64,000 nt of DNA. Origin: Bog-532 sp963833835 (GTDB lineage: Bacteria > Actinomycetota > Actinomycetes > Streptosporangiales > Streptosporangiaceae). The notes below the pieces were generated by a model that worked only from the letters and a program-made list of their open reading frames with translations, was not told the DNA's origin and ran no database searches. The translations under genes and the position numbers were made by a program. The stretch lies in the NCBI GenBank assembly GCA_963833835.1, contig CAWHZI010000015.1, positions 404,078-468,077 on the forward strand, read 5' to 3'. Within the stretch, counting starts at the first letter, position 1, and the number at the start of each line of letters is the position of its first letter. Shown here piece by piece: positions 26,946 to 35,483 of this stretch.

Positions 26946-27914
26946 ATGCTGCCCACGTTCGTGATCGGCCTCCGGGAAGGGCTGGAGGCGGCGCTCATCG
27001 TCGGGATCATCGCCGCGTTCCTCGGGCAGCAGGGCCGCCGGGACGCGCTCCGGCTGGTCTGGCTGGGGACCGGGGTCGCGGTCCTCATCTGCATCGCCAT
27101 CGCCATCGCGCTCCAGGTGATCTCCTCGGACCTGCCGCAGCGGCAGCAGGAGGGCCTGGAGACCGTGGTCGGCGCGCTGGCCGTGGTCATGGTCACCTAC
27201 ATGATCTTGTTCATGCGCAGGCACGCCCGCCACCTCAAGGGCGATCTGGAAGGCGCGGCCGCCTCGGCCCTGGCCGAAGGGTCGAGCCGGGCGCTGGTGA
27301 TCATGGCGTTCCTGGCCGTGCTGCGCGAGGGCTTCGAGACCGCGGTGTTCCTGCTGGCCACGTTCAACGCCTCCGGGGACGCCACCACCTCGTGGCTGGG
27401 CGCGGTGATCGGCATCTTGCTGGCCGCGGCGATCGGCTACGGCATCTACCGGGGCGGAGTCCGGCTGAACCTGGCCCGGTTCTTCAAGGTCACCGGCCTG
27501 GTCCTGGTGGTCGTGGCGGCCGGCCTGGTGATGACCGCGTTCATGACGGCCAACGAGGCGGGCTGGCTGAACTTCGGCCAGGCCCAGGCGTTCGACCTGT
27601 CCTGGCTGGTCCGCCCGGGCACACCACTGTCCTCCCTGCTCACCGGCGTGCTGGGCATCCAGCCGTTCCCGAGCTGGATCATGGTCATCGCCTGGCTGGT
27701 GTACCTGGTGCCGATGGTGATCATCGTGGCCTGGCCCGGAGGGCTGCGCCGCAAGCAAGTCCGTACGCCGGAGCCCGTGCAGGCCGCGCTGGCCGAGGGT
27801 CCGGCCCGGGCTGACGGTGCGGTGCGGGCTGACGGTCCGGCCCGGGCCGAGAGCCCGGCGCTGGCCCGTGATTTTTCCGTTGATATCGAAGGAGCAGTAC
27901 CGCGTGAGCACTGA
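26946..27914 (+). CDS. efeU: FTR1-type iron permease EfeU
   Basis: The ATG at 26946 is preceded by GAGAGGG; an upstream GTG at 26916 adds only a poor tail. The 322-residue protein has about seven membrane helices and the two R-E-G-L/F-E motifs of Ftr1 permeases: R-E-G-L-E-A at residues 10-15 and R-E-G-F-E-T near 125-130. These bind iron during transport. The C-terminus has imperfect A-R-A-D-G repeats. It is the first gene of an EfeU-EfeO-EfeB operon behind two iron boxes and overlaps efeO by 11 bases. Confidence 0.92.
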   Translation: MLPTFVIGLREGLEAALIVGIIAAFLGQQGRRDALRLVWLGTGVAVLICIAIAIALQVISSDLPQRQQEGLETVVGALAVVMVTYMILFMRRHARHLKGDLEGAAASALAEGSSRALVIMAFLAVLREGFETAVFLLATFNASGDATTSWLGAVIGILLAAAIGYGIYRGGVRLNLARFFKVTGLVLVVVAAGLVMTAFMTANEAGWLNFGQAQAFDLSWLVRPGTPLSSLLTGVLGIQPFPSWIMVIAWLVYLVPMVIIVAWPGGLRRKQVRTPEPVQAALAEGPARADGAVRADGPARAESPALARDFSVDIEGAVPREH

Positions 27915-29109
27915 CGGCCGGCCGAGCACCATCCGCGGCAAGACCCCCCGCATCACCGCCCTGGCCGCTCTGGTCACCGGGGCCGCCGTGATCATCGCAG
28001 GCTGTTCGAGCTCGGGATCAGGTAAGTCCAAGACCGCGGCCGACACGGGCAAGACCACCACGGTCAGCATCGCCCTCACCCCGCAGGGCTGCGCGCCCAA
28101 GCCGGCCACGGTGACCGCGGGCGCCGTGCAGTTCAACGTGACCAACAAGAACGCCAGCGCGGTGTCCGAGGCCGAACTGCGGACGGGTGACCTGTCCAAG
28201 ATCCTGGGCGAGCAGGAGAACCTGACCCCCGGCCTGTCCGGTGGCTTCGAGCTGACCCTCCAGCCCGGCAGCTACAAGATCAACTGCCCCGGGGCGTCAC
28301 AGCAGCACGCCACGTTCAAGGTCACCGGCAAGACCAGCGGGGCCAGCTGGCAGTCCAACTCTCAGCTCGCCGCCGCCGTCAGCGGCTACTCCACCTACAT
28401 CAACGACAACACGACCCAGCTGGTGTCGAGCACCCAGACGTTCTGCAAGGCGATCGACGCCGGGAACCTGAGCCAGGCCAAGATCCTCTATCCGAAGGCC
28501 CGCGTCTACTACGAGCGGATCGAGCCGGTCGCGGAGATCTGGGGCAGCCTGGACACCGAGATCGACGGCCGGTGGGAGAACCCAGTCACGGTGCAGTCCC
28601 AGTTCATCGGGTTCCACCGGCTCGAGCAGCTGATGTGGTCGAACAACACGCTGTCCGGCGCCCCGGCGCTGTGCTCCGCGCTGGTCACGCACGAGCAGCA
28701 GCTGCTGACGCTGGTCAAGAGCGCCAGCTACAACCCGCTGGAGATGGCCAGCGGCGCCACCGACCTGATCAACGAGGCCGCCACGTCCAAGATCAGCGGC
28801 GAGGAGGAGCGGTACTCCAACACCGACCTGCCGGTGTTCAAGGCCAACGTGGACGGGGCCATGGAGGTCGTCTCCCTGCTCACGCCCTACCTGAAGACCA
28901 AGGACGCCAGCCTGCTCACCCAGATCAACCAGCGCGACGCGGCGGTGACCAAGCTGCTCGTCCAGTACCAGGCCACCCCCGGCTACGACGACACCGGTTA
29001 CGTCGAGTACTCCACCGTCCTGGACAGCGGGCGCCGCGCCCTGTCGACCGCGGTGAACGCGCTGGCCGAAGAGCTGTCGAAGATTTCTGTGCAGGTGGGA
29101 GCCGCCTGA
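27904..29109 (+). CDS. efeO: EfeO iron-uptake lipoprotein (cupredoxin plus M75 domain)
   Basis: GAAGGAG lies before the GTG at 27904, inside the end of efeU. A lipoprotein signal ends in I-I-A-G-C. Residues about 50-140 are a cupredoxin-like domain. The rest is the EfeO/M75 imelysin-like domain, with the H-R-L-E-Q-L-M-W segment giving the conserved H-x-x-E metal site. It should hold ferrous or ferric iron outside the membrane and pass it to EfeU. The protein is 401 residues and intact. The stop overlaps the efeB ATG by one base (TGATG). Confidence 0.92.
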   Translation: MSTDGRPSTIRGKTPRITALAALVTGAAVIIAGCSSSGSGKSKTAADTGKTTTVSIALTPQGCAPKPATVTAGAVQFNVTNKNASAVSEAELRTGDLSKILGEQENLTPGLSGGFELTLQPGSYKINCPGASQQHATFKVTGKTSGASWQSNSQLAAAVSGYSTYINDNTTQLVSSTQTFCKAIDAGNLSQAKILYPKARVYYERIEPVAEIWGSLDTEIDGRWENPVTVQSQFIGFHRLEQLMWSNNTLSGAPALCSALVTHEQQLLTLVKSASYNPLEMASGATDLINEAATSKISGEEERYSNTDLPVFKANVDGAMEVVSLLTPYLKTKDASLLTQINQRDAAVTKLLVQYQATPGYDDTGYVEYSTVLDSGRRALSTAVNALAEELSKISVQVGAA

Positions 29110-30468
29110 TGAAGCGGCCAGACAACGGCGAGCCCACCGATCCAGCGAACCGCCCGGCTGAGGGTACGGCCGACGAAGTGGCGGCGGCCGGCCCGGCGGC
29201 CGAAGCGGCCGGCGGCCGGGAGGAAGGCCCATCGCGGCGGCGGCTGCTGGCCGGGGCCGGCCTGTTCGGCGCCGGGGCCGTGGCCGGCGGGCTCGGCGGG
29301 TACTTCGGCCACGGCAGCACGACCAGCTCGGCCGCGGTGGTGGGCGAGGACAGCACCTCGACCGTCCCGTTCTACGGCACGCACCAGGCGGGCATCGCCA
29401 CCCCGGCTCAGGACCGGCTGGCCTTCGGCACCATGAACGTGGTGTCGGGGACCAGCCGGGCCGACCTGCGGGACCTGCTGCGGGAGTGGACCACAGCGGC
29501 GGCCCGGATGTCGGCCGGTCAACTGGTCGGCGAGGACAGCCAGGCCTACGCTCCCCCGGTCGACACCGGGGAGGCGGTCGGCTCCCCGGTGTCACAGCTG
29601 ACCATCACCGTCGGCTACGGCCCTTCGCTGTTCGACAGCCGGTTCGGGCTGGCCAACCGGAAGCCGTCCGCGCTGACCGAGCTGCCGCCCCTGCCGAACG
29701 AGAACCTGGACCCGGACTACACCGGCGGCGACCTGTGCGTCCAGGCCTGCTCGAACGACCCGCTGGTGGCGTTCCACGCCGTGCGCAACCTGGCCCGGAT
29801 CGGCATGGGCGTGGTCGAGCACAACTGGATGGAGCTCGGGTTCGGCCGCACCTCGACCACGTCGACCGCCCAGGCCACCCCGCGCAACCTGCTCGGCTTC
29901 AAGGACGGCACCCGCAACATCAAGGCCGAGCAGACCGACCTGATGAACAAGTTCGTGTGGGCGGGCCAGGAGACGGACCAGTCCTGGCTGCGCGGCGGCA
30001 GTTACCTGGTGGCGCGGAAGATCCGGATCTTCGTCGAGAACTGGGACCGGGACTACCTGCAGGACCAGGAGAAGGTCATCGGCCGGTCCAAGGTGTCCGG
30101 CGCCCCGCTGTCCGGCGGCACCGAGTTCACCACGCCCAACTTCCACGCCCAGGCGGCCGGCGGCCTCGGGACCGCCATCCCGGCGGACTCGCACATCCGG
30201 CTGGCCAGCTTCGAGCACAACGGCGGCACCCGCATCCTGCGGCGCGGTTACTCGTTCACCGACGGCATCGATCCCGCAGCGCGGCACCCTGCTGGGCGGC
30301 CTATTCTTCATCGCGTTCATGAAGAACCCGTCCCAGTTCATCAAGCTGCAAAACTCCCTGGGCGCCGACTCGCTGAACGAGTACATCCAGCACACCGGCA
30401 GCGGCGTGTTCGCCTGCCCGCCCGGCGTGAGCAAGGGCCAGTACTGGGGCGACGGCCTGTTCGCCTGA
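29109..30468 (+). CDS. efeB: EfeB DyP-type heme peroxidase, Tat-exported (one frameshift)
   Basis: A twin-arginine signal (S-R-R-R-L-L-A-G-A-G-L-F) near residue 42 directs folded export with heme. The DyP signature G-F-K-D-G-T-R-N, proximal-histidine region H-A-V-R-N-L-A and late I-D-P-Q-R-G-T-L-L-G-G-L-F-F are present. The last of these is recovered only by dropping one C at 30273-30275; the written frame runs off to 30530. With that change the protein ends C-P-P-G-V-S-K-G and stops at 30466-30468. It works with EfeO and EfeU in iron acquisition. Its 3' end is partly duplicated at 31871. Confidence 0.9.
30370..30453. repeat. Direct repeat copy A: 3' part of efeB
   Basis: These 84 bases recur at 31871-31954 with one mismatch. 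Weaker similarity continues past the efeB stop for about 70 bases, including a shared CTCTCGTCA. Confidence 0.85.
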
Positions 30469-30507
30469 GGCGGCTGGACCTGGGCGGGACGTTCCCCGGC
30501 GCTCTCG

Positions 30508-31312
30508 TCAGGCCGAGCGCGCCGGGATGAGGCCGTGGTAATCCGCGGGCAGCTCGACGGTCACGTCGTACCACTCATCGGGGCCGACCGCTTCCGCCAG
30601 CGTGGCGAAGACGGCCCGTACGTGCTCGAAGGTCTCGGTGTAGAGGCCGGCCTCGTCGATGTCGGCGCCTTCCCGCTGGGCCACCCGCCGCAGGAATTTC
30701 TCGAGCGGCATCCGTTGTGCGCCCGGCGCGGTGGATGACGCGCCCCGGCGCAGCGGCGGGTGCAGCAGTGGATCCAGCCGCGTGATGAGGTCCTCGACCT
30801 GGCCGTCGGCGATCCGCTCCGCCAGCGTCTCGAGCACCGCGTCGGTGATACGGTGGGCGGCCGGGCTCACCGGTGCCGAGCCGGTGCGCGACGCGGCCCC
30901 AGAACTCGCTGGCCGGCATGATGTCCACGTACCTGTTCTGCGCCTCGGCCAGCAGCGGATCAAAACTGCGCGGGAGGACGGCCGCCAGGTGCGCGACCAC
31001 GTCCGCGCTGAGCGCCCGGCCAAGCGCGGAAAACACGGCGCGCGCGTGCCGGAAGGCCGTTTCGGTGTCGGTGCCCTCGCGCTGGGCCACCCGGTCCAGG
31101 AACTCGTCGAGGTCGAACTTCTCCGGCTCGGTCTCGGTGTGGATCCACGGATGCAGCTCGGCCGGCAGTTGCTGCAGAATGTGGCGGTCCTCGTCGCGCG
31201 GGAGCCGCTCGGCCAGCGCCTGCAGCGTCGCCTGCGTGGCGCGTTCGGCCATCTCTGTGCTCAGGCCGCCGGCGACCTTCCCGACTATCTCGATGAACTC
31301 CTCGTATTCCAT
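30508..31312 (-). CDS. Protein with two DUF2267 domains (one frameshift)
   Basis: The ATG at 31312 starts an all-helical protein of two similar halves. Each half has a F/L-x-x-R-V-A-Q-R-E-G segment (D-E-F-L-D-R-V-A-Q-R-E-G at about residues 69-80, L-E-K-F-L-R-R-V-A-Q-R-E-G in the second half), the DUF2267 (PF10025) signature. The frame changes at about 30885; after it the true text is S-A-P-V-S-P-A-A-H-R-I-T-D-A-V-L. The function of DUF2267 is unknown. The gene points against efeB and lies between the two copies of the efeB 3' repeat, suggesting it arrived with the duplication. Confidence 0.78.
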
Positions 31313-31387
31313 TCCCGCCCTCCAGCAGTGCGATGAGCCTGAACCGCCGGAACCAGCATTGGGCCGCCGCCGCGGCTGCGTATCCTC

Positions 31388-31427
31388 CGTCCGGCTAGAT
31401 TGCGGCCCCCCGTCTGGCTAGATTGCG
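31388..31427 (+). repeat. Tandem 17-bp repeat containing TAGATT
   Basis: CGTCCGGCTAGATTGCG (31388-31404) and CGTCTGGCTAGATTGCG (31411-31427) differ at one base and are 23 bp apart. They lie 75-115 bases before the next ATG. TAGATT could be a -10 in either copy, and the pair could be a regulator site. Confidence 0.45.
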
Positions 31428-31501
31428 CGGGACGTATCGGGCGGACATCGGGGGGTAGGGGGTGGAGCGTTCCTGACCGACCGCAACGTCCGGGGAAGCA
31501 C

Positions 31502-31861
31502 ATGACGACCACCCTCAGCAAGAGTTCCTACGCCTTGGCCCGGGATCAGATCAAGAAGGGCAATGTCGTGGCCGACCAGCGGGACGACTGGAGTGAGCAC
31601 CAGCCATCGACCCGCCAGGAGAACGAATTCATCGAAGCCCACGGCTGGGACGAGTACGCGAATTGGCATCTCGGAGTGGACGACGAGGCCTCTGAGCAGA
31701 CGAAGGCCCGGTACAAATTCCCGTTCGGCGATTTCGAGAAGGTGCACCGGTGCGGACTGCTCGCCGCGGAAGTGCGTGCTGGGCAGAACAAGTACGGCGA
31801 CATCGAGGACGCGGCCATCCGGCTTCGGCAGATGATCGACAAGCAGGAGCACCGACCGTAA
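31502..31861 (+). CDS. Conserved hypothetical protein of 119 residues
   Basis: The ATG at 31502 follows GGGGAAG. The sequence has L-A-R-D-Q-I-K-K-G-N-V-V-A-D-Q-R-D-D-W-S-E-H and W-H-L-G-V-D, K-F-P-F-G-D-F-E-K-V-H-R-C-G, a pattern I associate with a short actinobacterial conserved family of no known function. It is soluble, charged and helical. It lies inside the segment bracketed by the efeB 3' repeats and ends ten bases before copy B. Confidence 0.75.
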   Translation: MTTTLSKSSYALARDQIKKGNVVADQRDDWSEHQPSTRQENEFIEAHGWDEYANWHLGVDDEASEQTKARYKFPFGDFEKVHRCGLLAAEVRAGQNKYGDIEDAAIRLRQMIDKQEHRP

Positions 31862-31870
31862 GCGCCCTGC

Positions 31871-31954
31871 TCGCTGAACGAGTACATCCAGCACACCGGC
31901 AGCGGCGTGTTCGCCTGCCCGCCCGGCGTGAGCAAGGGCCCGTACTGGGGCGAC
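31871..31954. repeat. Direct repeat copy B: remnant of the efeB 3' end
   Basis: Eighty-four bases match 30370-30453 with one change. In this copy the frame would read S-L-N-E-Y-I-Q-H-T-G-S-G-V-F-A-C-P-P-G-V but has no start or upstream part, so it is a gene scrap. Similarity fades after a TGA at about 31969. The region up to 32068 holds no gene. Confidence 0.85.
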
Positions 31955-32068
31955 TGGCCTGTTCGTCTGAGGCGACGGGCGGGGGCTGGGCTGGGCTTGA
32001 GCGGGGTTATTCGCCGACACTCTCGTCACGTCGGCCCCGTGAGGCTCCGCAGTGAGCGGTACTCCGGG

Positions 32069-32113
32069 TTCGGGAAGACTTTTCGACAGTATTTGCCAAA
32101 AGGTCTTCCCGAA
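32069..32113. terminator. Hairpin with T-rich left arm and A-rich right arm, bidirectional terminator
   Basis: TTCGGGAAGACTTTT (32069-32083) pairs with 32098-32113 with one bulge and a 14-base loop. It lies after copy B and before the stop of the minus-strand WXG-headed gene, so it can end transcripts from both sides. Confidence 0.55.
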
Positions 32114-32198
32114 TACCAGGAACTCGGGGCGACGTAACACCCGCCCGGCTGAGCGGCCAGTGTCCTGTGCAACCGGGGAGCTGGGGCCCGGGTGGGAG

Positions 32199-33683
32199 TC
32201 AGGCGCCTTCGATGAGCGGGGGGACGCAGTCGGCGGGGAGGCCCCAGGGGTTGGGGTCGTCGGCGGTCCAGGATTCGCGGTGACGTTGTTGCGTGGGCGG
32301 GGTGGGGACGCCGGCGGGTGGGGGCAGGAAGCTGTGAGAGGCGGCCGGGGCGGGAGCGCTCGTCGCTGTGGGCGTGATGGCGGGCGGGGGCGACGGGACG
32401 AGGGCGCCGCCGGATAGGCCGCTGTCCAGGGTGGGGAGTTGGGGCAGGGGGCGGGCGTTGAGAGATGGGCTGCCGGCGGTGAGTTCTGGGGCGGGCGCGG
32501 CGGCCGGGGCGCCAGGGAAGCCGGGGAGCGCGCTGGTGGTGGCGTGGGAGCTGGGGACGGTCGCGGGGGCCGGTGGGGCGGGGAGGCCGGGCGACACGGC
32601 CGCGGGAGACGCCTGGGCTTGGCCGTGATCGCCGTGGTCATGGGGGTTGGTGGTGTGACCCCTGGCCGCCGTGGTTGATGTGGTCGACGTGATTTTTGTT
32701 GCTGAAGTGGTGGGTGCGCCTGGAGGTGTCGTCGGTGCGCCTGGAGGTGTGGCGGGTGCGCCTGGAGTGACTTCGGTGGTGGCGGGGGCCGGGTCGGGAG
32801 TGACTTCTGAGGTTGCGGGGGTGGCCGTGGTGGGCTCACTGGAGGCGGCGGCCGTGGTGCGGCCTGGGGCGGGAGGAACGGGGGCCAGGGTGATCGGGCC
32901 TGGGGTCGGAGTCGGCCCCGGAGCCGCGGCTGATGCTGGGCCAGCGCTGGCCGGGGCGGTCGCGGCCGAGGTGGGGTCGGGGACGCTCTGGAGACTGCTG
33001 ATGGGGGCTGCGGGGTGCGTGCGGCCGGACGTTAGCGGGGTGCCGACGGGGCTGCCCTGGCCGGAGTGGCCGGTGAGGCTGACCAGGCTCAGGGGGCTTG
33101 AGTGGCTCGAGTGGTTGGTGGCGGCGAGGCCAGCGGGATTGGTGGTGCTGGCGGGGCTCCTGGTGGTGCTGAGCCCGGCGCTGAGGCCGGAGCGGCCGGG
33201 CGGCGTCGGAACGGGGTGGCGCGAAGTAACTCCGGGGCTGGTCGTGCCTTGAGCAGGGGCGATGGTGGGGAGGGACTTGTCGGCCTGGATGAGGGCGGCG
33301 GTCAGGTGGGTGAGGAACTGGCGGGCCTGGGTGGGAGTGGCCGGGTGGTTCAACGCCGGCAGGACCTGGGTGCCCAGCCAGGTCAGGACGGCCCCGGTCC
33401 GGGTGACCTGGGTCGCCAGGGTGGCAGTCTGCTGGTGCAGCCGCTGGAGCTGGGCCAACGCGGTGCGGGCGGCGACGCCGGACCAGTTCTGGGCCAGGGT
33501 CCCGGCCTCCTGGGCCAGGTGGGCCGCCATGGTGGCCAGCTCACGGCCGAGCTGGGTCTGGGCGGCGCCGGCGTCCTGGAGAGCCGCCCCGTCCAGGCGA
33601 GCCAGGATGGTGGTGACCTCGGCGGTGGTCAGGGTGCCGGCGGTGGCGGGGACGGGGTCCAGTTTGACCTCGTAGCTGGTCAT
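32199..33683 (-). CDS. WXG100-headed Pro/Thr/Ala-rich protein of the type VII locus
   Basis: The 494-residue protein begins with a helical WXG100/PPE-like hairpin (residues 1-130) with N-W-S-G at about 67-70. A long disordered Pro/Thr/Ala/Ser linker follows (about 150-455), including repeats of P-G-A-P-T/A-T-P. The end is compact and conserved-looking: W-T-A-D-D-P-N-P-W-G-L-P-A-D-C-V-P-P-L-I-E-G. It starts on ATGA overlapping the stop of the EspC-like gene. It probably is a type VII substrate or an extracellular structural partner. The function of the tail is unknown. Confidence 0.7.
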   Translation of the reverse strand: MTSYEVKLDPVPATAGTLTTAEVTTILARLDGAALQDAGAAQTQLGRELATMAAHLAQEAGTLAQNWSGVAARTALAQLQRLHQQTATLATQVTRTGAVLTWLGTQVLPALNHPATPTQARQFLTHLTAALIQADKSLPTIAPAQGTTSPGVTSRHPVPTPPGRSGLSAGLSTTRSPASTTNPAGLAATNHSSHSSPLSLVSLTGHSGQGSPVGTPLTSGRTHPAAPISSLQSVPDPTSAATAPASAGPASAAAPGPTPTPGPITLAPVPPAPGRTTAAASSEPTTATPATSEVTPDPAPATTEVTPGAPATPPGAPTTPPGAPTTSATKITSTTSTTAARGHTTNPHDHGDHGQAQASPAAVSPGLPAPPAPATVPSSHATTSALPGFPGAPAAAPAPELTAGSPSLNARPLPQLPTLDSGLSGGALVPSPPPAITPTATSAPAPAASHSFLPPPAGVPTPPTQQRHRESWTADDPNPWGLPADCVPPLIEGA

Positions 33684-34035
33684 GACCCGGTTACCCCGGG
33701 CACGGGGACCGCCCGGACGGCCCGGAGGCTGTCGGCCTCGGCGGCGTCGTAGCTGGCGGCGCTGGCGGCCAGGTTCGTGATCACGGCCTGGTGGGCGTCG
33801 CCCAGCTCGCGCGCGACCTGGAGGCTGGCCTGGTGGGTGCCGGTCACGTGGTCGCCGAACACGTCACCGGCGGGCCAGCCGGACAGCGAGCCGGTGCCGG
33901 GTCCCGCGGCCTGGACCTGGGTCATCGCGGCGTCGAGGGCGGCCAGGTCGGACCGGAGCCGGTACGCGACGGCGCGGAGCACGTCGCGGTGGACCGCCAC
34001 GGCGTGCGCCGCGTACCTGGTTCGTCGGGGATCAC
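33680..34035 (-). CDS. EspC-like type VII secretion-associated protein (frameshift near start)
   Basis: The body reads A-V-H-R-D-V-L-R-A-V-A-Y-R-L-R-S-D-L and a second helix, and resembles the ESX-1 EspC-type family (PF10824). A good ribosome site (GGGAGG) precedes a GTG at 34035 that encodes V-I-P-D-E-P-G; this flows into Y-A-A-H-A-V only if one base is added at about 34015-34020. Otherwise the start would be the GTG at 34000. It lies between the WXG100 pair and the Pro-rich protein and overlaps the latter by four bases. Confidence 0.68.
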
Positions 34036-34049
34036 GACGGTCCTCCCGG

Positions 34050-34343
34050 TCAGCCGCTCCAGAGCGCGGTGTTACGCGACTCGGCGTTCAGGTAGTTGCT
34101 GTGCGCCGCGCCGATGACCGCACCCAGCTGGCTCAGGACCTGGGCCATGTTGGCCATCGCCGCGTTCCACTGGGCCTGGGCCTGCTCGTAGGCGGTCTGG
34201 GCCGAGCCGTCCCAGCGGGCCAGCGAGGAACGCAGCTGCGACTCCAGCGACGAGACCTCAGACTGCAGGGCCGAATACGTGCGCTGGAAGTCGGCCTGGC
34301 CCTGCTCCAGGGCGCCGAACACGGCCATGGTGTATTCGCTCAT
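34050..34343 (-). CDS. WXG100 family protein (EsxA/EsxB-like)
   Basis: The 97-residue protein is a helical hairpin with the W-D-G turn at residues 44-46 and a C-terminal Y-L-N-A-E, fitting the Y-x-x-x-D/E export signal of type VII substrates. It should form a heterodimer with the adjacent WXG100 gene, 10 bases upstream in the same operon, and be secreted through the EccC-driven machine. The ATG start at 34343 is clear. Confidence 0.9.
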   Translation of the reverse strand: MSEYTMAVFGALEQGQADFQRTYSALQSEVSSLESQLRSSLARWDGSAQTAYEQAQAQWNAAMANMAQVLSQLGAVIGAAHSNYLNAESRNTALWSG

Positions 34344-34353
34344 CGGTGTGCCC

Positions 34354-34680
34354 CTATCCGTTCAGCAGGCCCGCGACCCGGGTCACCGAGCTGGTGTTCG
34401 CCTCTTCGGTGGCCTGGTAGGTCCCGTGCGTGGAAACCAGGTTTTCCTGGATCGACTGGAGCGCGTGCAGCACCTTGGCGAAGTCGGCGGTGAACGCCTC
34501 GTAGGTGCCGGAGAACGCGGACGCGGCCTGGCCCTGCCAGCCGCTCTGCAGCTGGCCGACGTAGCCGTTCATGCTCGACTGCAGTCCCTGGATCACCGAG
34601 ACGGCCTGCTCGACCTGGCTGGCCGCGGTGGCCATGGCCGCCCGGTCAACGGCGGATTCGCCGGAAGGCACCCGGGTCAC
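34354..34680 (-). CDS. WXG100 family protein (partner of the next gene)
   Basis: The core has S-G-W-Q-G-Q-A-A-S-A-F, the W-x-G turn, and a tail Y-Q-A-T-E-E giving the export motif Y-x-x-x-E. I placed the start at a GTG at 34680 (about 108 residues); an internal ATG at 34635 gives about 93 residues, which also fits. It is the first gene of the four-gene minus-strand esx operon. An AT-rich island at 34795-34820 upstream is the likely promoter region shared with the divergent toxin operon. Confidence 0.87.
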   Translation of the reverse strand: MTRVPSGESAVDRAAMATAASQVEQAVSVIQGLQSSMNGYVGQLQSGWQGQAASAFSGTYEAFTADFAKVLHALQSIQENLVSTHGTYQATEEANTSSVTRVAGLLNG

Positions 34681-34898
34681 CTCATTTCGTGCCGGCCCTG
34701 CGGTGTGAATTGGCCTGCGGTAGGAACGAGGCGGCCGGCTCGCATTCCCCGTCACCCGTCATCAACGTGGGGTCACCAGGCCCGGTTCAGCCCCATTAAA
34801 AATCATGATTATTAATAACGCTGATGAACCGTGACCCTGCTCAGGCCGTGATCCCCGTTATGACGCGACGCGGGAAAAGACGCGGGAAAAGGTGACAG

Positions 34899-35477
34899 AT
34901 GGCGGACGGATTCTCGGTCGACCGGCGCGCTCTGGCCGAAACGGCGGACGGCATCAAGGCCTCGATCGGGGCGCTGAAGGGCCTCGGGCTGGACGAAACG
35001 GCCGAGGTCGGGCGCGGGTTTTCCGGGCTGTCGCTGTCCGGGCTGCAGGCGGGACACGCGGACCTGGCCGCCGCGTTCGGCGGGTTCTGCGACCGGTGGT
35101 CGTGGGGGGTGCGGTCGCTGGTCCAGGACGGTGACCAGTTCGCGGCCCGGCTCGGGCTGTCGGCCGGGGTCTACGCCGACACCGAGCAGTACCTGACCGG
35201 CGTGGCCAAGCACGTCACGGTGGCGGTGGCCGGCGACCCGCACCTGAGCGACGGCCAGGCCGCGCAGGCCTCGTGGTCGCAGGACGCGGCCGCGGTCACC
35301 GGAGCGCCGACGCCGGCCAGCGGGACCACGTGGGCGGAGATGAGCCAGCAGGCCAGCCGGCAGTGGGCCGAGGTGGGCCGGGACGAGCTGAAGCTCCCGG
35401 ACGAGGCCAAGCGGCTCCTGAACGACGTCACCGGCGGAGCGGCCACCGGCGGGGCGGCCACGGGCGGGGCGGGGTGA
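34899..35477 (+). CDS. Helical partner protein upstream of the RHS toxin
   Basis: A 192-residue protein from the ATG at 34899, preceded by AAAGGTG. It is mostly helical with L-A-E-T-A-D-G-I-K-A-S-I and W-S-W-G-V-R-S-L, like a long type VII substrate chaperone or an additional WXG-type hairpin. The tail is the repeat G-G-A-A-T-G-G-A-A-T. It ends six bases before the RHS gene, so both are cotranscribed. By analogy with type VII toxins that need a small helical co-secreted protein, it may guide the toxin to EccC; this is inference. Confidence 0.6.
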   Translation: MADGFSVDRRALAETADGIKASIGALKGLGLDETAEVGRGFSGLSLSGLQAGHADLAAAFGGFCDRWSWGVRSLVQDGDQFAARLGLSAGVYADTEQYLTGVAKHVTVAVAGDPHLSDGQAAQASWSQDAAAVTGAPTPASGTTWAEMSQQASRQWAEVGRDELKLPDEAKRLLNDVTGGAATGGAATGGAG

Positions 35478-35483
35478 GCCCGG

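Noticed and set aside
31418..32839. A Pro-rich minus-strand frame of 473 codons covering the efeB remnant
   Set aside because: Overlaps the better supported small plus-strand gene and the WXG-headed gene in another frame.
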